Shown one piece after another: positions 52,444 to 64,000 of a stretch of DNA of 64,000 nt. Made by a program: the position numbers and the translations under genes. Source of the stretch: Pachypanchax playfairii (lineage: Eukaryota; Chordata; Actinopteri; Cyprinodontiformes; Aplocheilidae); the NCBI GenBank assembly GCA_006937955.1, contig SSNP01000017.1, positions 4,998,375 through 5,062,374 on the forward strand, written 5' to 3'. Within the stretch, counting starts at the first letter, position 1. Each line of letters begins with the position of its first letter. The notes under the pieces were generated by a model that was not told where the DNA came from, ran no database searches, and saw only the letters and a program-made list of their open reading frames with translations.

Positions 52444-55400
52444 TAGCATGAAGAAGAAAGCGGATGTGGAAGCAGGTGATTAATTCTGATGGATTTTCAA
52501 GGAATCAATATGATTTACTGAAAAAAGTCAAGGATTTTTTAAATCATCATTCAAGGCTGATACTTTTTTTCTTCTGAGCTTTTCATTGTTTGGTTTTAGA
52601 AAAGAAGTCAATGTTTGTGCAGTAGACCAGATTCAAATTAAGTTTTCAAAATTGAAAATTCATCATCTGACTCTTTCAGTCTTCTCTGATTTGGAAAATT
52701 GACTCAAATCTAATCCAAATACTACGTTTTGTAATGTAATCCAAAATAAGGAATCGAAAGTGAAAGAGAGAGAGAGAAAAAGGGAAAGCAGATTTTATCT
52801 TTTTAATAACTGACATGCATTTACTACATTATACGTACATAGCAATTGTAGGTTGGACTACAGGGACTGGTATGAAGAAACTTCAAAAGAATCAGTGCTC
52901 AGTGGATTACAGCTTTAGTTGATATTACCTAAATTATACTGTCAGGAAAAAATAACTACAGCAGAGAACATACTGACCTTTCTAAAAGAAAGAATATAAA
53001 GAGTAGACCAATCTCACAGTGAAAATAAAAAAAAAGAAAAAAGGAGATTAGAGCCAATGTGCACTCCAAACTGAAATGAGCTAACAGTAGGAAACATTAG
53101 CGTAAATATATCATGATTAAATCCCATGACTAAAATTTCATCATAGTATATTTTAACCTCTCTCTGTTATGGGTTAAAGCATGACTAAAGTCCATGTATC
53201 ACTGCAGATGTTGTTTCCAGGTTTTATTTGACCAGCACCGACCACAGCCTGTGGTCACTGAAAGACTCCATTAACTTTTGAAATATGTCACCGGGGCTCA
53301 ATTTTATGCGACCTCATGCTTGTTTTAGTCATTAAGTTGATTTATCAGTTCCACTGGCAAGGAAAAGTACAGTGTAGGTGCTCATGAAATTATTATGGGA
53401 TAAACAAACAAGATTCTGACATTTTTCATTCTACATGTGAAAAAACATGCTCAGGTCATGTCAAAGCTTTGTCATGTGATCCAGACAAATTTTAACCACC
53501 TTTTTTTTTTTTAATGTGTTTGAAACTTTGCTCATAAATGTATTTATTTAGACTCAATTATTTTGACCCTGATGGCCACCATGGCTAACTAAAACTAGCA
53601 AACACAAACATGAAAAAAACAGTCAGTTTTACAGATACTGGGCTAAAATCTGGTAAGATAGTAGCTGTGGGGGTACCTCCAACACATCATATTTCAAATT
53701 TGCAATTAATTATTGGAGTCAATTTCCTCTGTCTGTTAGCAAAACATTTAATTACGGCTTGACAGATTTCAACAAAACTTAAAAAAAGAAAAAAAAAAAT
53801 AGTAAAGCTCAGCTAAGGGTTATCGGGAATGCTTTTGAACAGTGGCTCAAAAGAATAAAAATAAAAAATATATGATATATACCTGAAAAAGAAATACGGT
53901 TACCTATTTTGTTGAACAGCATTTTCAGTCAATAACTACATTAATATATTTCTCTCTATAACTCTTACATTTTATAATGATATTGTCAGCTGTGGTCACA
54001 GGAACATGAAGATGCTTGGAGATGGTAGTAGCCTTTACCTTTGACACTGATTTCCAAAATCTTCAGAACTCCTCAGGCAGCTCTGGCATTGGCGTTTTCT
54101 GATCATTGTTCAGTTTGATGCACACACCTTTAAACTGCCTGAACATCATAATGACCAACTCAAAATAAACCAAAATGCTGAATGTCCCAGCGACAAGCTG
54201 TAGAAACAAAATGGTTTATTTTAACAGCATCGACTACTGAATGTGGAGTTGGCAGCAAATGGGAATCTGATCTGAAAACAGTGGAGAAAGATGATTAAAT
54301 ATCATCTCTGCTGTTGATTGTAAGGAATACATAGAAAACGGCATACAGTTTCTTCTCTCTTTGCATGTTTAGAGGGAGTACAGTGGGTTCTGAGGTCCAA
54401 GGAGTGTAGAGAAGAGCAAGGAACAGGTTTGAGCAGTGAAGATCTGTTTGTGGTTGAGTGTGGGCAACAGGTGAATGTTTTCAGGTTCCAGTAAGCAAAT
54501 GGAAAATAACACAAGGGGTTGTCCAGATAAGTTTCCTTTTACTTTGACATTACTAAGGATGTTTAAAACACCCAAATCTGATGATCATGAAAGGTCCAAG
54601 AGGCTGGAAGCTGATAGTCACACTAAAGGTATTCAGATCAAAAATTCAAAGTTAAACTCAAGTAAATGATTCAATGGAAAATGCCCAAATATTTGAAATA
54701 ACAGGGAATCTGGCCATTTATCACTGAGTGAGGAAAATGTTAGGTGTCAAACAGTCATGACAGTACAGTTACAAACAAGCTGATGAATGAGATGAGCTTC
54801 AGGTGTTACAGCAGGTCAGTAGCCACACCCGCAGACAGATCAGCAGCAACAGCACAGATCAGAGGGATGCACAGAGGGATGGAAGGAAACGAGTGAAAAG
54901 GCAGGAAAAGAAGGAATTAATGTTACATTCTCTGTGGTCAAATCATTTCCATCTTTTACAGAGGTACCACCATTTAAATCAAGGACAGTTTAATTTTTCT
55001 TTCTTTATTTAATTATACTGATGAACCACAATTTTTATTTCTTTTAAATCAAAAGGCAACTAACAATTTCCTCATGTCTTTATATACAACTGGTTAACTT
55101 GGCTGCCACAGAAAACCCAAACATGACTATAACTCTCTATGTTTCAGACAATGAGGTGGTAGTAGTGTGAATTGTTGTTCTAAAAATTTGACCAAAATGG
55201 CACAAACACCCTAATTTTGCAACACAAGACAAGCTCACGTTGTAATTCTGTCATGAAAGGAGTGGTGTGCATTTGTTCAAGGGATGGCAGGAATTTAATC
55301 CTGTTTATTTATCCACTCTTTTTATAAGTGATTTTTACCCTGAGCTTTGACTTACTGTGACTTTGGTGAGTTTATATTCTCTATGTGGGATTTAATGTGA

Positions 55401-56469
55401 ACAGAAACTAATTTATTCTACCTTTCAGAGAAATACCATGTCCCATCAACCTGATACAATTTATGCACTATTAGTTCACATCATGTATAAGATGACTTCT
55501 CAGCTGACCAGTGTGAGAAATTAAGACTCACTCCATATTTATTAAATCCGCCTTGTTGGTGTAGCAATTATTTCAACATAAAAATCTGAAAGTCACACTT
55601 TGAATAAAGTATGAGGTTGTCAGCTCTTTCTCTGCAAACAGGAGCTGATGGCAAAACAGGTAAGCATGTGAATAAATGGATGTCACTTTAATAAATGTAT
55701 CGGACTGTAAAATCAATTATAATTGATCCCCCATTTATGAAACTTGGCAGGAACATTTATTAAACCTCTGAGGGTTTGTGGTTTGATTAAATGGGCCAAG
55801 TAACTGGGTCTGGTTGTTTTTTGTGTCAGAGCGACACTTGGTTGTAAAGTGCTCTAATAGCGTGTCAGGTAACATTTATTTGGCAGTTGTGTCTTGTCAG
55901 TTTGTGGACAGGAGTTGTCTCCATGCAGGGTGCAGAGCAGTGTTGGCATTCTTCACAATCTGAGGTTTAATCCTCGGGTGTTGAAACATTGTGATAGAAT
56001 TGGGAATTAATTTTTTAAATACATGTCACTGACTATGAACGCACACATTTGACTTCCACGCTTTGGTTACAAGTAGGCGGGACCTATCTTGTCATTTTGA
56101 CAATATAGCCTGAAGATATTTTTTGTCTCTACTTTTGTGTGTTTTGCAGCTTTTGTATCCTGGCTTGTTTTGCCACATTCCTGCTGTTTTGGATCAACTA
56201 GTCAACAGCCTTGGACAGCCAATCAGTGGAAACATATTCACTTACTAAACAACGACACTTGGGAGCGTGCCAGTCATTTATGGATGAGATTATTTTATTT
56301 ATTTAAGATGATGTGAACCTCCAGACAAAATCAAATATATTTTATTTCCTAAACTTCAAAAATACGTTCAAGATATTTAGAGGCTTAGCTTTTAGTGGCA
56401 TTAGATTTGCATTAGTGTATTAAATTGTGTTTGAATGCTTATCTCGTCCTTTGTGAGTATTAAAAACAA
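52442..56469. other. Non-coding AT-rich sequence
   Basis: Nothing was recognised. Short ORFs match no known protein. Confidence 0.5.
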
Positions 56470-56500
56470 ACACACACACACACACACACACACTCACACA
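56470..56500. repeat. (CA)n microsatellite, short
   Basis: About 12 CA units followed by an interrupted CACTCACACA. Confidence 0.9.
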
Positions 56501-59079
56501 TGCATGTTTACTGCCTGCTATTCAGTTTCAGCTATCAGATTTATTTTCTCCATAGACAATGCCGTTTCCACCCGAAGCCACTGTTGGACCTTTCATCAAC
56601 ATCTTGACACAATCACAAGTCAGATGTCTAATTTCCATTTGGTCCCGTGCCACCAGGCTAATTAAAGATTTAAATTTGTTTGGATGCTGAACACAAATCA
56701 ATAGCTCTTCTCTTTAGACACTTCAGTGGAGTCATCAGTTGGAAAGTTTACCACACAAGTTGGTTTACAAAATGAAACAAACAAAAAAGAAACTGCTCTG
56801 AAACCCACAGTGATTAAACTCTACTGGAAAACTGCCTGAACTTTACTTTCCCCTGATTTCCATCTTCTACATTCACTCTGGATGCAGGCGATTTAGAGGG
56901 ATGATTAAATTGTCATTTTAATTGTCAGTGAATAAAATGTCAGATGTGAAATCACACAAATTACTGTAATGAACTCCAGCATCATTTTTCACTCGTTCAC
57001 ACATTTAACTTAAATAGTTGAATACTTTTTCAATGTCATTACAGTTTAATTGTTGATGTTAGATAATCTACTTTAATAGGATTAATATGTCTAATAACAT
57101 TTCGAAAATGAGGATTTTTAGGAAAAACTATCAGGGAAATATGATCAAATTTGTCTGAAAATCTTACTAGATGATCTACTGATCTTTGTTGTCTCCATTC
57201 CATGTCAAGTACATGTCCATCAGTTAGTATGAGAGTTATTAAATCATACTGTGGCCCTCTCACCTGGGAATCATCTCTTTTCTCAGATATAGTTTTAGTT
57301 TGAGCTGTTTACCTTTTCAGATTCCCCCAGCAGGCTTGGCTTTTTATTTGATTTCTGTACTACATTTTGAACTTTGACAGAGTAAGTGGGATAAGTGCAA
57401 CCTCAGCACCAGAAGTGATTGCATTGATTTGGATCATGCTGTAGATGTTGTTGTGTACAGTATTGTGCCTGTGAACCAGGGGAAACTGACTAATACATTT
57501 TACTCTGAACATGATTGACAAAAACTGAGGGCAGCTTGTGACATTTGAATACACAAAAAATGAAGACAAAAAATATAAATATAAAATAATAATAAAAGTG
57601 TTGGAAAAAAGCTTGAAAAAGCAAAGCTGCTGTTGTATTTGTGTTGTGCAGATATCAACCATTTTGGTTTTCTGCATTTATGGTCAATTGATTTCAGATT
57701 CTACCTGATTTTCATGTGATTCATGTGGAATATTTCTAAATATAACTACAAGGTGAATCATTGATGATTCATTTATTCATGAGTGCTAGCAGGAAATGGA
57801 CTTGAAGCACAGCTAAAAGAAAAAGGAAAATGTGCTTTTTGTTTCATATGATCTCCTTTTTTTTGTTTTATTTAGTTATTCTCGGACTTTGAACTCAGCA
57901 TTGTAATAATATCTCAGTATTTCTTTTATGAATAAGTATCCTTCACAAATTGGGGTCACATAGAATTTCTCTCATTTCCTCCTGTAATTCCTCACGTTTG
58001 AGCTGGTTGAGCTAAAGTGAGAAGCACAAAAATGTCCCTCTGGTTGACAAGGATAATTTTTTTCAATATGTTTTAAAAATGTATATTGAAATAATGTCAC
58101 AGAGTGGAAAAGTAGCTCACTTTAAGTATTGTGCCTTTTAGAATGACTTAATATCTCATGTGATCGTCAAACCTTTTAGAAGGCTGTGGTTTGTTACCTA
58201 GAATTCCAAAAAGAAAAATAAATGTGTTTGACATAAAGAAAAAATGAAGTAGCTTTTAGTACTTTGCGATTTCACTTCTAAAGCTTCCTCATGTCAAACA
58301 TGGATTCAATAGTAATAACAAATATTTTCAGGCTGAAATTCATCCTGAAAAACCTGCCAGTTCAAGGGTGACCATGGCTTTATGTGTTAAAAATAGTGTA
58401 CAAGAGAAAGAGTGTTGGATCAAAAGGGCTGAAAGGTTTTGTGTCATAATAAACACTGAAAGGAGGACAGAACACATTTTTCATACAGAGCATTTGGTTT
58501 CAGGAACATTTTTTTTATTATTTTAATTATTTTTTAGTGCTTTTTGTTTGTTTTTGGTTGATAAGAGCTTTTGGGGTTTTTACATGAGATGATCAAACTG
58601 GATCAGACTCCCTATGAAAGGAAACATCATCCCTTCTGTCAAATCAGCCCATCTACATATTTTTAGTCTGTAATTGTAGAGCAGAAAGAATATCATCAAA
58701 TTCCCTGTTTTTCTCATGAAATTCCTGCTCTCATTAGCAGTGACAGTCACAGTCGTCTCTCAACTGTTTTATGCTGTTTTCAAGTCAAATCAGTTAAACT
58801 GTGACTACAAGCAGCTCAGTTAGAAAACACTAACTAATTATAACACTGGAGATCACAACATCTGAAACCAGTCATTATTCACATTTCTTTGGTGTTTATG
58901 GAACTCAATGTTTATAAGATGTGTTAATGTAATTGCAAAACATCCTGACCTGTGCTGGCTGGTGGGGATATTGGGTGGGTGGGCTAACATTTAAAAAAAA
59001 AATGCTATTATAGGCTTAGATTGCTGGAGGACATACTAACCACATTTCTTCACTCTGCTGTCTCTCTTTACTCTCCATG
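56501..59079. other. Non-coding AT-rich sequence
   Basis: One minus-strand ORF (57039-57263) is open but unmatched. Nothing else was recognised. Confidence 0.5.
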
Positions 59080-59450
59080 TTTGTACTGATTGTTACTGCT
59101 GCCATTAACTGTTTCTCTATTTATCTTTCTATAGACATGACGACTGGCCCAAATCCATCAGTGTTTGTCTCTTTCCTGTCAGCTCAGACCTCAGTCGACT
59201 CAAGCAGAAGGCCGCCCATCCTCAGCCAGGTTCTATTAGAGGTTTCTTCCTGTTAAAAGGGAGTCGTTCCTTTCCACTGTCGCCAATCGTGCTGCTCAGG
59301 ATGGGGGATTGCGCTGAATTAACAATTCAACCCAATCGGCTGGTTCCTTAGATAGGAAATGTTTTATTACTAATTGGTTGATTTTTCTGTAAAGTGCCTT
59401 GAAACGACTTTGTCATGAACTGGCACTTTATAAATAAATAAGCTTGAAAC
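59080..59450 (+). mobile_element. Dispersed repeat family A, copy 3
   Basis: It contains GAGGTTTCTTCCTGTTAAAA, CTTTCCACTGTCGCC, TGTAAAGTGCCTTGAAACGA and GCACTTTATAAATAAATAAG in the order typical of this fish repeat. It is the best-preserved of the three copies and in the opposite orientation to the other two. Confidence 0.75.
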
Positions 59451-60340
59451 TTGAAAAAGTGTCTTTTCTGAGATACAAGAAACAAGCTTTGAAATCAAGC
59501 TTGTTTTCCACAGTGACATTAACCACAAGTGCAGGGAAAATCCTGCAAAGTCAAGGCCGAGAAAAATGTCTGAAAATCTTCAGATTTATGATAACTGCTT
59601 TTCAACACGTTGCACCAAACTCCCAAGCACAATCAAAACAAGTTAGTAACAGCAGTAAAAAACAACAACAGAGAATATTGTAAAAGCTCAAGAGAATGTG
59701 TGACGCTTTGAGAAGCGCTGACTGTCAACTTACAAAAAGTATTTTCACCCAATTCTGTGACAGACTTTTAAAGTCACACCAGGAGGCACTGTTTGCTCTT
59801 AAAGCACAACTCAGCTTTTAGCCTTTCAGACAAACCAGGTCACACAAACACAGTGACTTTCCATTTATTCTTTTGTTATCAATATCATTTGGTCTATTTG
59901 CCCCGCAGACCATTGATGTCCTTTTTTATTCCCCTAACAGAAAACAATAGATGAGAAACTGAATAATGACAATGTTGTTAATGTTCACCTTTGCTAACCT
60001 TTTTCATCCATGCACATCAGCTCAAAGGGCATGTCACTTTACATCTACTGTCATTGGCTGAAGTTTTAAACAACAAAATGAACAGCAAGTGGAGAGGGTG
60101 TGACAAACCACCTGTAAAACACTCAACGCAATATAGATCAACAAAATCTGCTGCTGCATAAAAACTCTATCCTTCTGGCAAGATGTTTCTTTTTGTGTGT
60201 CATTGTGTCACTATTCGATGAAGCTCTTTAAAGTTTCATGAAAATGTGAAACAACTGGTTTTGATATTGTTCCATAGATAAGTGAGAGCAAAGTCCCACT
60301 AACTCACAATCAATTGTCCCTGATCCTAACACATTTAATT
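59451..60340. other. Non-coding sequence between repeats
   Basis: Nothing was recognised. Confidence 0.5.
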
Positions 60341-60520
60341 ACCTTCGCCAAGGAGGTAATGTTTTCATTAGGGTCTGTCTGTGTCTGTCTTATGGATGGA
60401 TTTTGATGACATTTTCAGGAAAGGTCGGAAATGACCGAAGGAACAATCGATTAGATTTTGGGGTTAATCCAGTTTACTGTCTAGATTTGGTCTGCGCTCT
60501 CTGAGTGCTTTTCTAGTTTG
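60341..60520 (+). mobile_element. Widespread dispersed repeat (CCTTCGCCAAGGAGGT family)
   Basis: The left end ACCTTCGCCAAGGAGGTAAT, the middle ATGGATTTTGATGA, AGGTCGGAAATGACC.AAGGAA and GATTAGATTTTGGGGTTAAT, and the right end TCTGCGCTCTCTGAGTGCTT then TTCTAG match a repeat widely seen in animal genomes. Class was not determined. Confidence 0.65.
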
Positions 60521-60576
60521 GATACAGCTTCATTATTTCTACATCATTATTTTGTAAGATGATGGCGACACAGAAA

Positions 60577-60665
60577 TACAGACAGATAGACAGAAAGACC
60601 ATTCAGCTGGCAGACAGAAAGACACACAGACAGATACTTTATTGATGCCTTGATAGAAATTGTTC
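60577..60665 (-). mobile_element. LINE 3' tail with degenerate (GACA)n array
   Basis: On the minus strand, AATTTCTATCAAGGCATCAA then TAAAGTATCTGTCTG and imperfect TGTC/TTTC units resemble the fish LINE tail ..GGGATCAATAAAGTATCT plus tetranucleotides. Orientation is minus; no coding part is seen. Confidence 0.6.
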
Positions 60666-63600
60666 TTGATAATTGATGGAACATATCCACATGTGTTTAC
60701 AGTAATGATACAGCTTTGAGCGACGTATCGTCTTCAGGAGTTCAATTAAAACTGTTTTTTAAACTGGAGGACAGCGAACTCTGAAATATTTTTCAGTCAA
60801 AAGAGCATTCAAGGACACAATTAGGGTTAAAAAATGTACATGGTATCTCCAACTCTGTGTTTTTCACAGAAAAAAAAATGCTGTGCATATTTTTCATTTC
60901 ATTTAATTTCTATTTCTATATATAAACATCAAGGAGGGGAAATACATTTACCTGTAACTGTAACACAGGTCTAATTTATTTCCATGAAGCAGTTTTGGTT
61001 CTGTAGAAACAATTTATTTTTGCTCTGTCTGATTCAGATCATCAAGTAATAAGAAATAAGCATAACTCAGTACTTTAACCACCCTGCATTGACCCATCAT
61101 CTATCATTACTGGAAGTGTATTAGTTCCATGTGATGCTGCTTACAAACTGACCTGTTTGATGTGAAATACTTCTTATCATATTGATCCATGCATGTTGTC
61201 CTGCTTACAGGTTAAGCCTTATTTCCACGGAACATCAGCATGTATGTACTTTTCAGCTGTGAACTTTAACTGATAAGTTTACACCTTTGATGAGTACTGT
61301 TGCCCAGAGGCATGGCTCTTTACCTCCCAAAAATCAACAGTAAAAATAGAAGAAAATAAGACTGTTTGGTTCTGCATGCAGTTTAAACAAGTTGCATGAT
61401 GCCACTTCATTTTTGGTGTCTTGACATTTTTATTCTGACAGCGTGAACTTTTGGAGACTAAAGTACTAAAAAAGATATCTACAGTTTTAGACATGCAAGA
61501 ATGCATGTAAGTCAGTCATGATTCATACAAAATTTGTGGTCAAATTTAATTAATAAACTTTAAGTTTTGGCTGGAGAGTAAATTAAAAGCTTTTCTCTTC
61601 AGGGAATTTACTGAGCGTGCTCTGTTTCAATAAAAAGAGAAAACTCAGATTAATTTTAAACATTTTAAAATCATGCTTATTGTTGTCTCTGGAATAATAA
61701 ATAAAACCCACCATTCCTCTGTCCATTAGTGACATGCCACGCTGCTTTCTTTTTCAGCACTTCACAGCAAACCTGTCACTGTCATTATTTGCTTTTTTCC
61801 CTTACCTCATTAATGAAAGTGAAGCATGCAGAGACTCATTTGTCTCATTTTCACCACATTTGCATCTCTGAAAAGGACACTCTAACCCAAGCTGAGATAT
61901 TCTTGAATCCCGCAGAAAATAAAATGAGCATTATGTGAGATCTTTTTAACACTCAAAGCAAATCAAGGCTGTTTGCTGGTTCAAGAAGCAAACTGACACA
62001 GTCTTTTTATAATATTAAATGCCTCTCAACGTTAAAACATGTTCCAGTGTTCAGCAGCTTTTACAATAACAGTATCAAATTACTAAACGGTCTCAGGTTT
62101 CTCTATTTTTTTACTCATGCTGAATTAGATTTGCTGGCAAAATGAGGTTTGCGGAATAAATGTTACAGTGTATTTCTCAAAGAGCAAAACAAACAACAAC
62201 AAAAAATCTCTTGGCCTTTGTGACGCTCTTCATGGCACACATACTAAATGTTGCATTTTATTCGAAGTCACACGTGACATTCTCATCTGTGCCCTCCTGT
62301 AGGGTTATATAACTCAAACATCCCTGCAGCCAGTGAGACAGAAAATGTTGTCTTCGGCTCACTGAGGCATACCAGCCCCTGACAACCATTACTGTGGCCC
62401 CGTGCTTCCTCTACAATGTGAGCATGAATACATTTCAATGACTCCCACATGCTCAATCTTTCATGACAGGGATGTGTGTGAAATCTTAAGCCAGCCTCCC
62501 TACCTTCAGTACAGAGAGAAGTGTACAGCTAGCAGCGGTATCTGGAATGAAAGTTGACTGGCAGAGGAAAAGAAATTTTGGTTTTACACTCTGTCGTAGC
62601 TTTTTCTCTCTTGCATTCTTTGAGACTGGAATAAGTCATCATTTATAAGCAAGTGTGAAAACAAACAAGTTAAAAACCTTGGACTGAGAAAAGATTTTGA
62701 GACATGGATACCACCTTTGGGGTGCATGAAATCACCAAATAATTATACAAAACTTTAGAAAAAGGATCACAGTGTAGCTTTGTAAATGAATGATCGTTCA
62801 GTCTATTGCCACACGGATTGTGCCAACACTAAATATGCAAGAAAGAGCAGAGACTAATGATGCTTGCCAATGGGGTCTTGAGTTGATATTATAACAGATT
62901 GCACTCCAGTCGGGGTCTAGCCAGTGGGAGAAAGGAGCAGCCTCCTTATTCATGTAGAAAATTGCCAGCACAAAGAGGACAGGTAAACGTCATGGATGGG
63001 AGAGAGTTGTTTACACTCTAAGGGAAATTTTACACTTCAAAGGACTTGTCTCAGTTTTGACAGTGAAAGATAAAGGTTATTTGAAATACATTTTTCCCTT
63101 TGTGCTTTCCAATTCAGGAAGTCCACATTAGTCCTGTGATATTTTAGTCATATGAATTTATTGTAAAAGCTTATCGGAGGCCTCGTGTAATTAATTTGCG
63201 AAATGGAACAATGGTGCGTCCTCATCTGTGATGCTCAACTTCATTTGTCACATCCTGCAGACGTTTCGTGCCATGTGGCACATCAAACAGACAATGTGGT
63301 TGTGTGGTTTCTGTGTAGAAAGAATGACAAATGTGGGGGAAAGATTAAGGTTTGGGATTTACAGTCTTAGATTGAAAACTGGCTCTAAGCCTGGCTAGAA
63401 CAAAAAATCTGATGATACATACAGTACCATAAAAAACACAGCTTTTTCATGTTCTTTCTGATGCAAGAGACTGTCACCTGAATCTCTGGGCTCCCTCCAG
63501 TCCATTTATTTCAACTGGAGGGCTGGAAATCAATCAAAATATTAAATGAATCAAAAGATTTTAGTCAAGTCTGTTGTCAGCTGTCACAAAGATGGATTTT

Positions 63601-64000
63601 CCTCGATATCTATGAGCTATATTGTTGAAGTTTCCTCACTCAGACTGAGTGTGCTCCTCAGATGGTTCTGACCCAAGTTTGAAAGTGAGTGTTTTGTATG
63701 CAAATCACATTTTCTCAGATACCGACTGCAGTGGCAAGCTGTTACCTGGATGATTCCTCAAATAAGTTGTCATTTCCGTCCTTTTGATGTGCAGTGTTTT
63801 GTCGTCTTTCTACTCGAGCCCTTTTCTGATATTCCTCTTTCAAAAATTTCCATCTGAGCTAATGAGATAAAAAAGTGGTTTTAGGCACAGCTAGCATAAA
63901 CATCCTCTTACCTGAGATAAAAGCAGCATCTCCATGATGAAAGTGCATGCTTAGGTGTTTTTCTAATTTCCACCTTTTCCATTCTCACCTATGTCAGCTC
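60666..64000. other. Non-coding sequence to the window end
   Basis: No gene or repeat was recognised. Confidence 0.5.

Noticed and set aside
57039..57263. 74-codon minus-strand ORF with protein-like composition
   Set aside because: No splice context, no known family and no neighbouring gene support it.

Overview
The window is AT-rich vertebrate genomic DNA, almost certainly from a ray-finned (teleost) fish. The evidence is two intron-containing genes of vertebrate families, a tRNA-derived SINE and several dispersed repeats with 3' ends familiar from fish genomes, a solo LTR, Tc1-like transposon debris, and abundant CA, TA and CCAT microsatellites. I cannot name the species from sequence alone.

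Only two protein-coding genes are clearly recognisable. They lie tail to tail at 37.8-43.7 kb. On the plus strand is a muscle F-box protein gene of the FBXO40 family. Its main coding exon runs from 38192 to about 40045. A second, terminal coding exon (41687-41869), missed by simple ORF calling, restores the family's C-terminus. The join needs a GC-AG intron. A consensus MEF2-type sequence that could double as a TATA box, and a likely 5' non-coding exon, lie just upstream. On the minus strand is TTC36, a small TPR protein (three coding exons, 187 residues). Their poly(A) signals are about 300 bp apart.

The rest is gene-poor. Bases 1-37 kb hold a SINE (2.2 kb), a long CA microsatellite (6.6 kb), two minus-strand copies of one dispersed repeat family (12.9 and 20.3 kb; a third is at 59.1 kb), a complete solo LTR with a 5-bp target duplication (14.06-15.13 kb), non-LTR retrotransposon tails (19.4 and 32.6 kb) and a decayed LINE reverse-transcriptase fragment (35.1 kb). 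Bases 44-64 kb hold a 43-bp Tc1-like remnant, a V-SINE-like tail, CCAT, TA and CA microsatellites, a widespread dispersed element (60.3 kb) and a LINE tail. A few minus-strand splice-bounded open segments (46.4-47.9 kb) could be exons of an unrecognised gene. An assembly gap of 10 N sits inside a C homopolymer in the FBXO40 intron.

No tRNA or rRNA genes, CRISPR arrays or operon-like systems were seen. Nothing here looks like an undescribed multi-gene system. The most notable points are the GC-AG intron with its hidden terminal exon, the MEF2/TATA-like promoter, the fbxo40-ttc36 adjacency, and the well-preserved solo LTR.
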